Assembly: GCA_025936595.1 (NCBI GenBank)
Contig: JAICTB010000033.1
Span: 1-13,495 of the forward strand
From: Thermoleophilia bacterium
Lineage (GTDB): Bacteria; Actinomycetota; Thermoleophilia; Gaiellales; Gaiellaceae
Direction: 5' to 3'
DNA: 13,495 bases
Part shown: one piece after another, positions 5,357 through 12,300 of the stretch
Position numbering within the stretch: position 1 is the stretch's first letter
Layout of the letters: every line of letters begins with the position of its first letter
Notes under the pieces: generated by a model
What the model was told of the DNA's origin: nothing
The model's input: only the letters and a program-made list of their open reading frames with translations
Databases searched by the model: none
Program-made: the position numbers and the translations under genes

Positions 5357-6397
5357 GTGCTAGGGCAGGCACATACGCCGCGGCGGCGCCTGATCCCGCT
5401 CGCGGCGATCGCGCTGGCGGTTCTCGTCGCCCCGGCGGTCGGCGGAGCGAACCCGTCGCATAGTGCAGCGACGTTGCGCGCGCGAGACGAGGCGATCGCA
5501 GCGAAGTCGCGCGCAGCCGTCCTCGGTCTCTACTCGCTCGACGAGCAGCTCGGTGCGGCCCGCACGAAGCTCGCGTCGTTGCAGAGACGGGCGCAGTCGC
5601 TTCGCGCCGAGCGGGCCAGCCTCGCCCATCAGCTCAACGTCGCAAAGCGGGGCACGCGGATCTCGCAACGGCAACTCGCGGAGCGCCTGCGCGCGCTCTA
5701 CGAAGACGGTAACGTCGAGCCGCTCGAGGTCGTGCTCGGTTCGAAGAGCCTCGACGAGGCGCTCACGAACCTCGACAACCTGAACCGCGTCGCGGGGCAG
5801 GGCCGCGCCGTGCTGCACGAGCTCGCGCAGGCGCGTGAATCGCTGCACGCGGCAGCGCACACGCTCGCGACGCGCAGAGCGGCGCTCGCCGCGGCGACGC
5901 GCGAGGCGCAGACGACGACAGAGTCGCTCGAACGCGCACGGGCCGCACGTGGCGCGTACATCTCTTCCCTCGCCACGCAGCGGCGCATGACGGAGGGGCA
6001 GATCGCAGCGCTCGTCGCCCAGGCGCGCGCGGCGCAGACCCGGACGGCGGAGCTGCAACGGAGCATCCGCGCCACGTCGCCCGCCGCAGCGGCGACCTTC
6101 GTCTCGTCGCGGGCCGCCGCGGTTGCAGCGCCGGGGGCACGGACGATCACCGTCTCGGCAACCGGCTATTCGCTTCCGGGGAGCACCTCGAGCGGGTTGC
6201 CGGTCGGCTGGGGCGTCGTCGCCGTCGATCCGTCGGTGATCCCGCTCGGGACGCACATGACGGTTCCGGGCTACGGCGAAGCGGTGGCGGCGGACACGGG
6301 GGGCGCGGTCGCCGGCTCGTCGATCGACCTCTGGTTCCCGTCGACTGCACAGGCGAACGCATGGGGTCGCCGCTCCGTGACTGTCGTTCTCCACTAA
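5357..6397 (+). CDS. Secreted 3D-domain protein with PcsB-type coiled coil (346 aa), probable peptidoglycan-cleaving enzyme
   Basis: The N-terminus has RRR followed by a hydrophobic stretch and a likely cleavage site near AVGGA|NP, so the protein is exported. Residues about 40-235 form a long coiled coil. The stretch EVVLGSKSLDEALTNLDNLNRV in it (after residue 120) matches the coiled coil of the divergent NlpC/P60 protein. The C-terminal 80 residues are a 3D domain, named for three Asp and related to the double-psi barrel of MltA and Rpf-associated proteins. Here these are Asp291 (AVDPSVIPLG), Asp313 (AADTGG) and Asp324 (SIDLWFPS), all present. Such domains cut or bind glycan strands. GTG 5357 is chosen because a TACGGT box is 8 nt upstream; GTG 5339 would add six residues. 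The enzyme activity is inferred from the family. Confidence 0.9.
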   Translation: MLGQAHTPRRRLIPLAAIALAVLVAPAVGGANPSHSAATLRARDEAIAAKSRAAVLGLYSLDEQLGAARTKLASLQRRAQSLRAERASLAHQLNVAKRGTRISQRQLAERLRALYEDGNVEPLEVVLGSKSLDEALTNLDNLNRVAGQGRAVLHELAQARESLHAAAHTLATRRAALAAATREAQTTTESLERARAARGAYISSLATQRRMTEGQIAALVAQARAAQTRTAELQRSIRATSPAAAATFVSSRAAAVAAPGARTITVSATGYSLPGSTSSGLPVGWGVVAVDPSVIPLGTHMTVPGYGEAVAADTGGAVAGSSIDLWFPSTAQANAWGRRSVTVVLH

Positions 6398-6439
6398 GAA
6401 CTCATTCTGCAATGAGTTCTAAGAGCCTCTAAGGGGCTT
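6397..6439 (+). terminator. Two consecutive hairpins after the 3D-domain gene
   Basis: AGAACTCATT (6397-6406) pairs perfectly with AATGAGTTCT (6411-6420) around the loop CTGC; its first base is the last base of the stop codon. A second hairpin follows at 6424-6438, AGCCTC with GGGGCT around TAA, including one G-T pair. There is no T-tract, so termination strength is uncertain. The first stem is unusually AT-rich for this DNA. Confidence 0.5.
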
Positions 6440-6456
6440 GCGAGCACGCGCGCGGG

Positions 6457-6462
6457 TACACT
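6457..6462 (+). promoter_or_regulatory. -10 box TACACT of the response-regulator gene
   Basis: TACACT matches TANNNT and is followed by the start codon at 6476 after 13 nt. The expected leader is under ten nucleotides and carries no Shine-Dalgarno. The nearest -35-like sequence (TTGCGA, 6438-6443) is only 13 nt away, too close for normal spacing. Confidence 0.4.
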
Positions 6463-6475
6463 GGCCGTCCCCGCG

Positions 6476-7168
6476 ATGCCCAGGACGGCCAAGCTGACCG
6501 ACGCAGCGAACACTCCCGAAGCAATCGAGCCACGCGTCCTGCTCGTGGACGATCACGACCTGTTCAGGACGGGTCTTCGCAACCTGCTCGAAGAGCAGGG
6601 CGTGCAGATCGTCGGCGAGTGCGACAACGGCACCGACGCGTTGCACGGCGTGCGCGAGCTCGCCCCGGACGTCGTCGTCATGGACCTCAACATGCCGGGG
6701 ATCAGCGGCGTCGAGGCGACACGCCAGATCTCGATGATCGCACCGCTCACGCGCGTGCTCGTCCTGACGATCTCCGACCAGGACAGCGACGTGATGGACG
6801 CGATCCTCGCCGGCGCGTGCGGCTACCTACTCAAGGAGGCGTCGATCGCGGAGCTGATGAGCGGCATTCGCTCCGCCGCGATCGGCGAGTCCCTCGTCTC
6901 CCCCACCATCGCCGCGAAGGTGCTGCAGCGCGTCCGCGCGTCCAGCACGTCCCACCACGAGGCAGAGCTGATCCAGTCCGAGCTGTCCGATCGCGAGATC
7001 GAGGTGCTGAAGCTGATCGCGAACGGCAAGGACAACGCGATGATCGCCGGGGAGCTGCACATCAGTCCGAAGACAGTCAAGAACCACATCTCGAACATCC
7101 TGATGAAGCTGCAGATCGACAACCGGATCCAGGCCGCGGTCTACGCGGTCCGCTCCGGGATCGTCTAG
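6476..7168 (+). CDS. NarL/LuxR-family two-component response regulator (230 aa)
   Basis: The protein has an N-terminal receiver domain (about residues 19-135) and a C-terminal LuxR-type helix-turn-helix (about 169-230). The acidic pocket is Asp25/Asp26 in VDDHD, the phospho-acceptor is Asp70 in VVMDLNMPG, the switch residue is Thr98, and the conserved Lys is Lys120 in GYLLKEAS. The output domain shows LSDREIEVLKLIANG and the recognition helix SPKTVKNHISNILMKL, all intact. It should be a phosphorylation-controlled transcription factor. No histidine kinase is in the window, so it is an orphan as seen here. Its place between secreted peptidoglycan hydrolases and a PBP4-type enzyme suggests, without proof, a role in envelope control. 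The first 18 residues (MPRTAKLTDAANTPEAIE) precede the receiver fold and may be a disordered lead. The stop is 4 nt from the convergent gene's stop. Confidence 0.95.
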   Translation: MPRTAKLTDAANTPEAIEPRVLLVDDHDLFRTGLRNLLEEQGVQIVGECDNGTDALHGVRELAPDVVVMDLNMPGISGVEATRQISMIAPLTRVLVLTISDQDSDVMDAILAGACGYLLKEASIAELMSGIRSAAIGESLVSPTIAAKVLQRVRASSTSHHEAELIQSELSDREIEVLKLIANGKDNAMIAGELHISPKTVKNHISNILMKLQIDNRIQAAVYAVRSGIV

Positions 7169-7172
7169 TTAT

Positions 7173-7487
7173 CTAGGAGACCGGGCTGCCGACGCGTACG
7201 CCGTCAGCATGGCGGCGCAGGTCCGCGAGGAGCGCACGGAGCTTCTCGGCGTCGATCGCGTTGCCGTCGAGCCGCTCGACGAGGCCTGCAAGCTCGTGCG
7301 CCTTCTTCTCGGTGTCGCCTCGCTGGATGCCCTGCGTGACCGACGCCATGCGCTTCTCGAGCCGCAGGCGCTCCGCGTCGAGGGCCAATGCATGCGCATA
7401 GCCGTCCGTCAGCGTGTGCTCGATCTCTTCGAGATCGCGGGCGGGAGCGCTCAGGAGCGCGGTGATCTGGGCGATAAGGTCGGTCAT
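7173..7487 (-). CDS. Hypothetical helical protein (104 aa)
   Basis: The frame runs from ATG 7487 to TAG at 7175-7173. A GAAGG sequence about 10 nt upstream could serve as ribosome binding site. The protein is acidic to neutral, rich in Ala, Leu, Glu and Arg, and appears almost wholly alpha-helical. Residues 15-50 (DLEEIEHTLTDGYAHALALDAE) and 58-95 show heptad-like spacing, so a coiled-coil hairpin is likely. No Cys, no signal peptide and no membrane segment is present. I do not recognise the family. The open frame on this strand continues far upstream across dacB, but that part is antisense shadow; the ATG at 7487 lies just before the divergent dacB promoter region. Being convergent with the response regulator and divergent from dacB hints only at co-location. 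That it is a real gene is moderately supported by its amino-acid composition and placement between flanking genes. Confidence 0.7.
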   Translation of the reverse strand: MTDLIAQITALLSAPARDLEEIEHTLTDGYAHALALDAERLRLEKRMASVTQGIQRGDTEKKAHELAGLVERLDGNAIDAEKLRALLADLRRHADGVRVGSPVS

Positions 7488-7581
7488 GGCGGCCAGCCTT
7501 CGATTCTTGGGACGCAACCGGACGGTGGCAAGGGCCGCCAGGCCCATCCCGGTCCAGGCTGGGACCCACCCAGCGGCCGCC

Positions 7582-7610
7582 TTGGTCACAACAGAGCTCT
7601 CCGTCACAAT
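7582..7610 (+). promoter_or_regulatory. dacB promoter with overlapping GTCACAA direct repeat
   Basis: TTGGTC (7582-7587) and CACAAT (7605-7610) are spaced by 17 nt, and exactly 6 nt follow before GTG 7617, so the start codon is the expected transcription start. The sequence GTCACAA occurs twice (7585-7591 and 7603-7609), 18 bp apart on the same helix side within about two turns, overlapping the -35 and -10 boxes. A protein bound there would affect polymerase directly. The repeat resembles the GTCACA-type direct repeats described for MtrA of Mycobacterium tuberculosis. Confidence 0.6.
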
Positions 7611-7616
7611 GGCCCT

Positions 7617-8813
7617 GTGCGGAGGACGCTCGCCATCGCGATCGCCGTGGTGGCGGTCGTCCCGGTCGCGCGCGCCGACGCGCCGCCACTCACGACGCGC
7701 CTCGCCCAGGCGCTCGCGGTGCCCGGCAACGCCGCGACGACATCCTCCGCAGTCGCGGTCGATCTCACGACCGGCTCCATCCTCTTCGCTCGCAACGCGG
7801 ACCTGCCGCTGGCGCCGGCGTCGAACGAGAAGCTGACCGTCACCTATGCGGCGCTCCGCGAGCTCGGTGCGGCCTACCGGTTCCACACCGAGGTGTTCGC
7901 GCGGGGAACGCTCGACGGCGACACGTGGCACGGCGACGTCTTCCTCAAGGGCTTCGGCGATCCGACGCTCACTTCGCTGCAGCTCGACAGCCTCGCGGCG
8001 CAGATCGCCGAGCTCGGGATCGTGCGCATCGACGGTCGAGTGCTGGCTGACGAGACGTGGTTCGACGCGAAGCGCACAGCGCCCGGCTGGAAGGCGTCGT
8101 TCTACGTGAACGAGTGCCCGCCGCTCTCGGCGCTCGTAGCCGACCGGGGGTGGTACGACCACCACACCGCATCGCAGCCCGCGCTCGCGGCGGCAGGCCT
8201 CTTCCGTGCATTGCTCCGCGCGCACGGCGTCACCGTCGGCCCCGTCGGGAGCGGCCGCGCACCGGAGTCCGCGCTCGAGCTCGCGGAGGTGGAGTCGGCG
8301 CCGTTGACGAAGGTGCTGGCGGAGATGGATCGCGAGAGCGACAACTTCATCGCCGAGATGCTTCTGAAGGAGCTCGGCGCGGAAGCAGGGACGGCCGGGA
8401 CCACGCCTGCAGGAGCGGCGGTCGTGCGCCGCGATCTCGCGGCAGACGGAATCCCGCTCGCCGGCGTGCGCATCGTCGACGGCTCCGGGCTGTCGCTCGA
8501 CGACCGGCTGACGGCGCACGCCCTCTCGGCGCTCCTGCTCTCCGCGTGGAACGACTCCGGCCTTCACGCCACCATCTGGTCGGCGCTCCCGGTCGCCGGA
8601 GCGACCGGCACGCTGGAGGACCGGATGCAGCGCCGGCCCGCGCGCGGCGCCGTGCACGCGAAGACCGGCACGACGGATCGCGCCTCGGCGCTCTCCGGCT
8701 ACGTCCGCGACCGGTACGCGTTCGCGGTGATGCAGAACGGGTGGCCCGTCGCGACGAGTGCGGCGCGCAAGGCGCAGGACCGGTTCGCGACCGCGCTCGC
8801 GTCAGCCCCCTAG
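7617..8813 (+). CDS. dacB: PBP4-type D-alanyl-D-alanine carboxypeptidase/endopeptidase (398 aa)
   Basis: This is a peptidase S13 (PBP4) family enzyme that removes the terminal D-Ala of peptidoglycan stems or cuts cross-links outside the membrane. The three penicillin-binding motifs are present: SxxK as Ser69-Asn-Glu-Lys72, SxN as Ser241-Asp-Asn243, and KTG at 349-351. GFGDPTLTS (near residue 118) and DGSGLS are further family marks. The N-terminus VRRTLAIAIAVVAVVPVARA is a signal peptide with likely cleavage after Ala20 (ARA|DA). At 398 residues it is shorter than the 450-480 typical of E. coli PBP4, so its accessory domains are reduced. GTG 7617 is chosen because it falls at the +1 position of a well-spaced promoter and opens the signal peptide; there is no Shine-Dalgarno. 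Its end overlaps the convergent ligA end by 12 nt. Confidence 0.94.
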   Translation: MRRTLAIAIAVVAVVPVARADAPPLTTRLAQALAVPGNAATTSSAVAVDLTTGSILFARNADLPLAPASNEKLTVTYAALRELGAAYRFHTEVFARGTLDGDTWHGDVFLKGFGDPTLTSLQLDSLAAQIAELGIVRIDGRVLADETWFDAKRTAPGWKASFYVNECPPLSALVADRGWYDHHTASQPALAAAGLFRALLRAHGVTVGPVGSGRAPESALELAEVESAPLTKVLAEMDRESDNFIAEMLLKELGAEAGTAGTTPAGAAVVRRDLAADGIPLAGVRIVDGSGLSLDDRLTAHALSALLLSAWNDSGLHATIWSALPVAGATGTLEDRMQRRPARGAVHAKTGTTDRASALSGYVRDRYAFAVMQNGWPVATSAARKAQDRFATALASAP

Positions 8814-10847
8814 AAGCGCCTTCAGGTCGTCCTCCGTCAGGAGCGGCACGCCCGCCTTCTGCGCCTTCGCGACCTTCGAGCCCGGGCTCTCGCCCACGAC
8901 AACCCCGGTCGTCTTCTTCGAGACGCTGTCGGAGACCTTGGCGCCGAGCGCCTCGAGCGCCGCCCGCGCCTCGTCGCGCGAATACGACTCGAGCGTGCCG
9001 GTGACGACGTACTGCGAGCCGGTGAGCGGGCCTTCGACCGGACGGTCGCCCTCGTCGGCTTCGAAGCGCAGCCCGAGCGTCTTCAGCTCCTCGACCAGGC
9101 GCGCATTGTCGGAGTCGGCGAACCACTCGGCGATCGCCTCCGCGCGCTCGGGGCCGATGCCCTCGCACTCAATGATCTCCTCCTGCGTCGCGCCGGCCAG
9201 GCGGTCGACGCTCCCGAAGTGGCGTGCGAGGTTCTGCGCCGTCACCCAGCCGACGTCCGGGATGTTGAGGCCGTAGAGCACGCGCCGGAACGGGATCGCC
9301 TTCGACGCGGCGATCGCGTTGACGACGTTCGTCGCGGACGTCTCGGCGAAGCCGTCGAGCTCGAGCAGCTGCTCCTTCGTCAACCGGTAGAGCTCGGGCA
9401 GCGAGCGCACGAGCCCGAGCTCCCAGAGGCGTCGCACGAGCTGCTCGCCCACGCCTTCGATGTCGGCTGCCGACTGAACCCAGTTGATCAGCGACTCGAG
9501 GCCGCGCGACGGGCACGCACGGTTCGGGCAGCGGTGCATCGCCTCGCCCTCCGGCTTGACGACCTCCGTTCCGCAGAGCGGACATTGCGCGGGCATCTTG
9601 AACGGCTTCGTCCCACGGCGGTGCGCGCCGGCCGGGCCGACGATCTGCGGGATCACGTCGCCGGCGCGCTGCACGATCACGTCGTCGCCCTCTCGGATGT
9701 CCTTGCGGTTGATGTCCTCCTCGTTGTGCAGCGTGGCGCGCGACACGACGACGCCCCCGACCTCGACCGGCTCCATCAGTGCCCATGGGTTGAGCGCGCC
9801 GGTGCGGCCGACGCGAACCATGATCTTCGTCAGCCGCGTCGTCGCGGTCATCGGCGCCCACTTGAACGCGCGCGCCCAGCGCGGCCTCTGGTGCAGCGCG
9901 CCGAGCCGTCGCTGCTGCTCGTAGTCGTCGACCTTGATCACGATGCCGTCGATCTCGTAGTCGAGCTCCGTGCGGCGGCGCTCCCATGCAGCGCACTGCT
10001 TCGCGACGTCCTCGATCGACTCGAGCCGTTGCGCGAACGGGTTGATCGGGAAGCCGTGCTCCTTCAGCCACTGGAGCGTCTGCCAATGCGACGCGAGCGG
10101 CGCGCCCTCGTGCACGCCGATCCCGTACGCCCAGAAGCTGAGCGGCCGCGCCGCAGTGATCGACGAGTCCTTCTGGCGCAGCGAGCCGGCGGCGGCGTTT
10201 CGTGGGTTCGGCGTCGGTTTCTTCCCGTCCGCCACGAGACGCTCGTTCAGCGCGCGAAAGCCCGAGAGCGGCATGTAGACCTCGCCGCGCACCTCGATCA
10301 GGTCGGGGACGGCGTCTCCCAGCATGCGCAGCGGGATCGCGGGGATGGTGCGGAGATTGATCGTCACGTCCTCACCGATCTCACCGTCGCCCCGGGTCGC
10401 GCCGCGCACGAAGAGGCCGTGCTCGTAGGTGAGGTTGATCGCGAGCCCGTCGATCTTCGGCTCGAGCGCGTACGCGATCCCGTCGTCGGTGTCGAGGCGC
10501 CTGCGCACGTCGTCGGCCCACTTGTCGAGCGCTTCGGCGGTTGTCACCTTCTCGAGCGACCCCATCGCGCTCAGGTGGCGCACCTTCTCGAACTTCGAAG
10601 ACGGCGGCGCGCCGACGCGCTGGGTGGGCGAGTCGGGCGTGACGAGCTCCGGATGCTCGCGCTCGAGCTTGACGAGCTCGTCGTAGGCGCGATCGTAGGT
10701 CGCGTCGGCGACGGACGGAGCGTCGAGCACGTGGTACTCGTGCAGCCAGCGGTTGAGCTGCGCGCGCAGCTCGGTCGCGCGGACAGAAGCTCTCACAGAA
10801 TGACCGTCGTGTCGAACCTCTTCCTGTGAGAGCTTCTTAGACGACAT
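8802..10847 (-). CDS. ligA: NAD-dependent DNA ligase LigA (681 aa)
   Basis: This is the replicative ligase that seals nicks using NAD+. Domains run in the usual order. The NAD-binding Ia domain (about 22-85, with YDRAYDEL) comes first. The adenylation domain has catalytic Lys131 in EPKIDG. An OB fold includes KIMVRVGRTGALNPWA (341-356). A zinc finger has Cys422, Cys425, Cys440 and Cys445. A helix-hairpin-helix region (about 455-590) precedes a BRCT domain (about 604-681). The length is normal for the family. The ATG at 10847 has GAGGAG 7 nt upstream, inside the end of the HAD gene, so the two genes overlap by 11 nt and are probably translationally coupled. The first 17 residues (MSSKKLSQEEVRHDGHS) precede the conserved fold and are encoded by an unusual 14-bp inverted repeat. 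All active-site motifs look intact. Confidence 0.97.
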   Translation of the reverse strand: MSSKKLSQEEVRHDGHSVRASVRATELRAQLNRWLHEYHVLDAPSVADATYDRAYDELVKLEREHPELVTPDSPTQRVGAPPSSKFEKVRHLSAMGSLEKVTTAEALDKWADDVRRRLDTDDGIAYALEPKIDGLAINLTYEHGLFVRGATRGDGEIGEDVTINLRTIPAIPLRMLGDAVPDLIEVRGEVYMPLSGFRALNERLVADGKKPTPNPRNAAAGSLRQKDSSITAARPLSFWAYGIGVHEGAPLASHWQTLQWLKEHGFPINPFAQRLESIEDVAKQCAAWERRRTELDYEIDGIVIKVDDYEQQRRLGALHQRPRWARAFKWAPMTATTRLTKIMVRVGRTGALNPWALMEPVEVGGVVVSRATLHNEEDINRKDIREGDDVIVQRAGDVIPQIVGPAGAHRRGTKPFKMPAQCPLCGTEVVKPEGEAMHRCPNRACPSRGLESLINWVQSAADIEGVGEQLVRRLWELGLVRSLPELYRLTKEQLLELDGFAETSATNVVNAIAASKAIPFRRVLYGLNIPDVGWVTAQNLARHFGSVDRLAGATQEEIIECEGIGPERAEAIAEWFADSDNARLVEELKTLGLRFEADEGDRPVEGPLTGSQYVVTGTLESYSRDEARAALEALGAKVSDSVSKKTTGVVVGESPGSKVAKAQKAGVPLLTEDDLKALLGG
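10785..10837. repeat. 14-bp perfect inverted repeat at the 5' end of ligA
   Basis: AGAAGCTCTCACAG (10785-10798) is the exact complement of CTGTGAGAGCTTCT (10824-10837), separated by 25 nt. On the minus-strand mRNA the arms encode LigA residues about 4-8 and 17-21. The upstream arm includes the first base of the HAD stop codon. The arms are AT-richer than the surrounding DNA. It could form an mRNA hairpin just after the ligA start codon or mark a small inserted palindromic unit. No T-tract is present, so it is not a standard terminator. Confidence 0.7.
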
Positions 10848-11466
10848 CCAGCAGCTCCTCGGCCGTGTCGACGATCACGTCTGCGTGCGTCAGCTTGTCG
10901 GCGGTGTGGATCCGGCCCCAGCTGACGCCGATCGCGGCGACGCCGGCGGCCTTCGCGGCCTGCATGTCGAACGGTGAGTCGCCGACGTACGCCGTCTCGC
11001 CGGGTGACGCGCCGAGGCGGTCGAGCGCGAGCAGGAGCGGCTCCGGGCTCGGCTTGTGCCGCTCGGTCTCGTCGCCGCCGACGACCGTGTCGAAGAGGTG
11101 CTCGATCGGGACGCGCGCAAAGGCGAGCTCGACGGTGGAGCGGCGCTTTGCGGTGACGATGCCGAGGCGGTGGCCGCGCTCCTTCAGCTCGGCGAGCGCA
11201 GCGTCCATGCCGGCGCAGCACTCGAGCGTCTCGTGGAGCGGCTCGTTGTGCGCGCGGTAGACGCGCACGAGCTCGTCGACGCGCGCCGGGTCGAGGGCAA
11301 CCATCTGCGCCTCGAGCCCCGGCCCGCCGACCGCCTGCATCAGCTCGGAGTCGCTCCACGTGCCGCCGACGACCGTCTCGGCCGCATGCCGCATCGACGC
11401 GAGGATGATCGCGCCGGAGTCGATCACGGTGCCGTCGAGATCGAAGAGGACGACCGGGAAGCGCAC
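10837..11466 (-). CDS. HAD-superfamily phosphatase, Gph/PpaX-like (209 aa)
   Basis: The haloacid-dehalogenase motifs are complete. Motif I is FDLDGT, with nucleophile Asp9 and acid/base Asp11. Motif II is the Thr in GIVTAKRR. The motif III lysine is in HKPSPEP, and motif IV is GDSPFD. Residues about 20-80 form the helical cap typical of phosphoglycolate phosphatase and pyrophosphatase PpaX relatives, so a small phosphate ester or pyrophosphate is the likely substrate; which one cannot be read. GTG 11466 is selected over the far upstream ATG 11580 because it starts the conserved VRFPVVLFDLDGT strand. It also lies exactly 6 nt after a TACGAT -10 box, a leaderless arrangement. The longer frame crosses a palindromic intergenic element. 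The end overlaps ligA by 11 nt and contains the ligA ribosome binding site, so the two form an operon. Confidence 0.92.
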   Translation of the reverse strand: MRFPVVLFDLDGTVIDSGAIILASMRHAAETVVGGTWSDSELMQAVGGPGLEAQMVALDPARVDELVRVYRAHNEPLHETLECCAGMDAALAELKERGHRLGIVTAKRRSTVELAFARVPIEHLFDTVVGGDETERHKPSPEPLLLALDRLGASPGETAYVGDSPFDMQAAKAAGVAAIGVSWGRIHTADKLTHADVIVDTAEELLDVV

Positions 11467-11472
11467 GCGCCG

Positions 11473-11478
11473 ATCGTA
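11473..11478 (-). promoter_or_regulatory. -10 box TACGAT of the HAD-ligA operon
   Basis: TACGAT (11478-11473) followed by six bases and GTG puts the start codon at the expected +1. No clear -35 box is present at 17 nt. If this is right, ligA is transcribed mainly from here, beginning with a leaderless first gene. Confidence 0.5.
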
Positions 11479-11517
11479 GCCAGGCGATCCCGCGCCGACG
11501 CAGTCGTATCCCATCGC

Positions 11518-11562
11518 GACATGTCCCTTCGAGGCACCCCCGGGGTCAGACCCCGTGATGTC
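11518..11562. repeat. REP-like palindromic element between truA and the HAD gene
   Basis: The centre is CGGGGTC-A-GACCCCG (11541-11555), a 15-base near-perfect palindrome. Outer arms GACAT (11518-11522) and ATGTC (11558-11562) are also inverted, and the left one is part of the 8-base palindrome GACATGTC. The nested symmetry, purely intergenic place and C/G blocks are typical of short repetitive extragenic palindromes that can occur in many copies per genome. Only one copy is in this window, so repeat status is unproven. It may also terminate truA transcription. Confidence 0.45.
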
Positions 11563-11580
11563 TCGGGAGGACGTGGCCAT

Positions 11581-12300
11581 TTAGTCGCGGTAGGCGACCT
11601 CGGTCAGGTATAGCGCGTGCGGCGGGGCCGTTGCGCCCGCTTCGCGGCGGGGGCGGCCGCCGAGGAGCGGCGCGAGGTCGCGGCCCTTCAACATCGAGCC
11701 GACGAGCGTGCGCACCATGTGACGCAGGAAGGCGTCGGCGGTGATCTCGAACGCGACGACGTTCTCGTCGATCTCGTACCAGCGCACGTGATGAACGGTC
11801 CGCGCGAACGCATGATGCTTCGTCTCCGTCGGCGTGAAGGCGCGGAAGTCGTGCTCGCCGAGGATCGCCTGCGCGTTCTCGTTCAGCGCGTCGAGATCGA
11901 GCGCCCGCGGGAACCACAGCGAGCGATGCGCCTCGAGCGCCGACCGCTCGTGCCGCCGCCACACGCGGTACCGGTACGAGCGCGACCGTGCGTCGTAGCG
12001 CGCATGGAAGCCGTCCCGCTCGCGCTCGACCCGAACGATCGAGACGTCGAGCGGCAGGCGAGCGTTCAGCGCCGCGAGGGCCCGCTCCGCCGGCGGGCCG
12101 CAGTCCACCTCCACCGAGACCACGTTCGCGTACGCATGCACGCCTGTGTCGGTGCGGCCCGCGACGGCGAGCTCACCCCAGGTGCCGTACAGGGCGTCGA
12201 TCGCCTGCTGCAGCTCACTCTGCACCGTGCGGAGGCCGGGCTGGGCCGCCCAGCCGCGAAACGCCGTGCCGTCGTACTCGATCGTTAGCTTCAGGCGCAC
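11581..12300 (-). CDS. truA: tRNA pseudouridine(38-40) synthase TruA (239 aa)
   Basis: TruA converts uridines 38-40 in the anticodon arm of many tRNAs to pseudouridine and acts as a homodimer. The N-terminus LKLTIEYDGTAFRGWAAQPG is the family hallmark, and the catalytic Asp51 lies in AGRTDTGVHA. Later motifs are DGFHARYDARSRSYRYRV and ADAFLRHMVRTLVG, the latter forming part of the RNA-binding cleft. The length is close to the bacterial norm of 245-270. The start is GTG 12300, directly preceded by a stem-loop that holds its only purine-rich ribosome-binding candidate (AGGGG). No convincing -10 box is seen within 60 nt. In many actinobacteria truA follows rplQ directly; here a plus-strand gene separates them, so truA probably has its own weak promoter. 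Confidence 0.97.
   Translation of the reverse strand: MRLKLTIEYDGTAFRGWAAQPGLRTVQSELQQAIDALYGTWGELAVAGRTDTGVHAYANVVSVEVDCGPPAERALAALNARLPLDVSIVRVERERDGFHARYDARSRSYRYRVWRRHERSALEAHRSLWFPRALDLDALNENAQAILGEHDFRAFTPTETKHHAFARTVHHVRWYEIDENVVAFEITADAFLRHMVRTLVGSMLKGRDLAPLLGGRPRREAGATAPPHALYLTEVAYRD

Noticed and set aside
5360..6412. A 350-codon minus-strand frame opposite the 3D-domain gene.
   Set aside because: It is Arg-rich shadow coding; the plus strand has signal peptide, coiled coil and intact 3D motif.
7488..8657. Long upstream extension of the 104-aa minus-strand gene.
   Set aside because: It is antisense to dacB, whose three active-site motifs and promoter are clear; only the part from ATG 7487 looks real.
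9219..10829. A 536-codon plus-strand frame opposite ligA.
   Set aside because: LigA is complete and unmistakable on the minus strand; the plus frame is compositional shadow.
1440..10847. A Ku plus ligase repair operon.
   Set aside because: The ligase here is the NAD-dependent replicative LigA, more than 6 kb away and in a different operon; it is not LigD.
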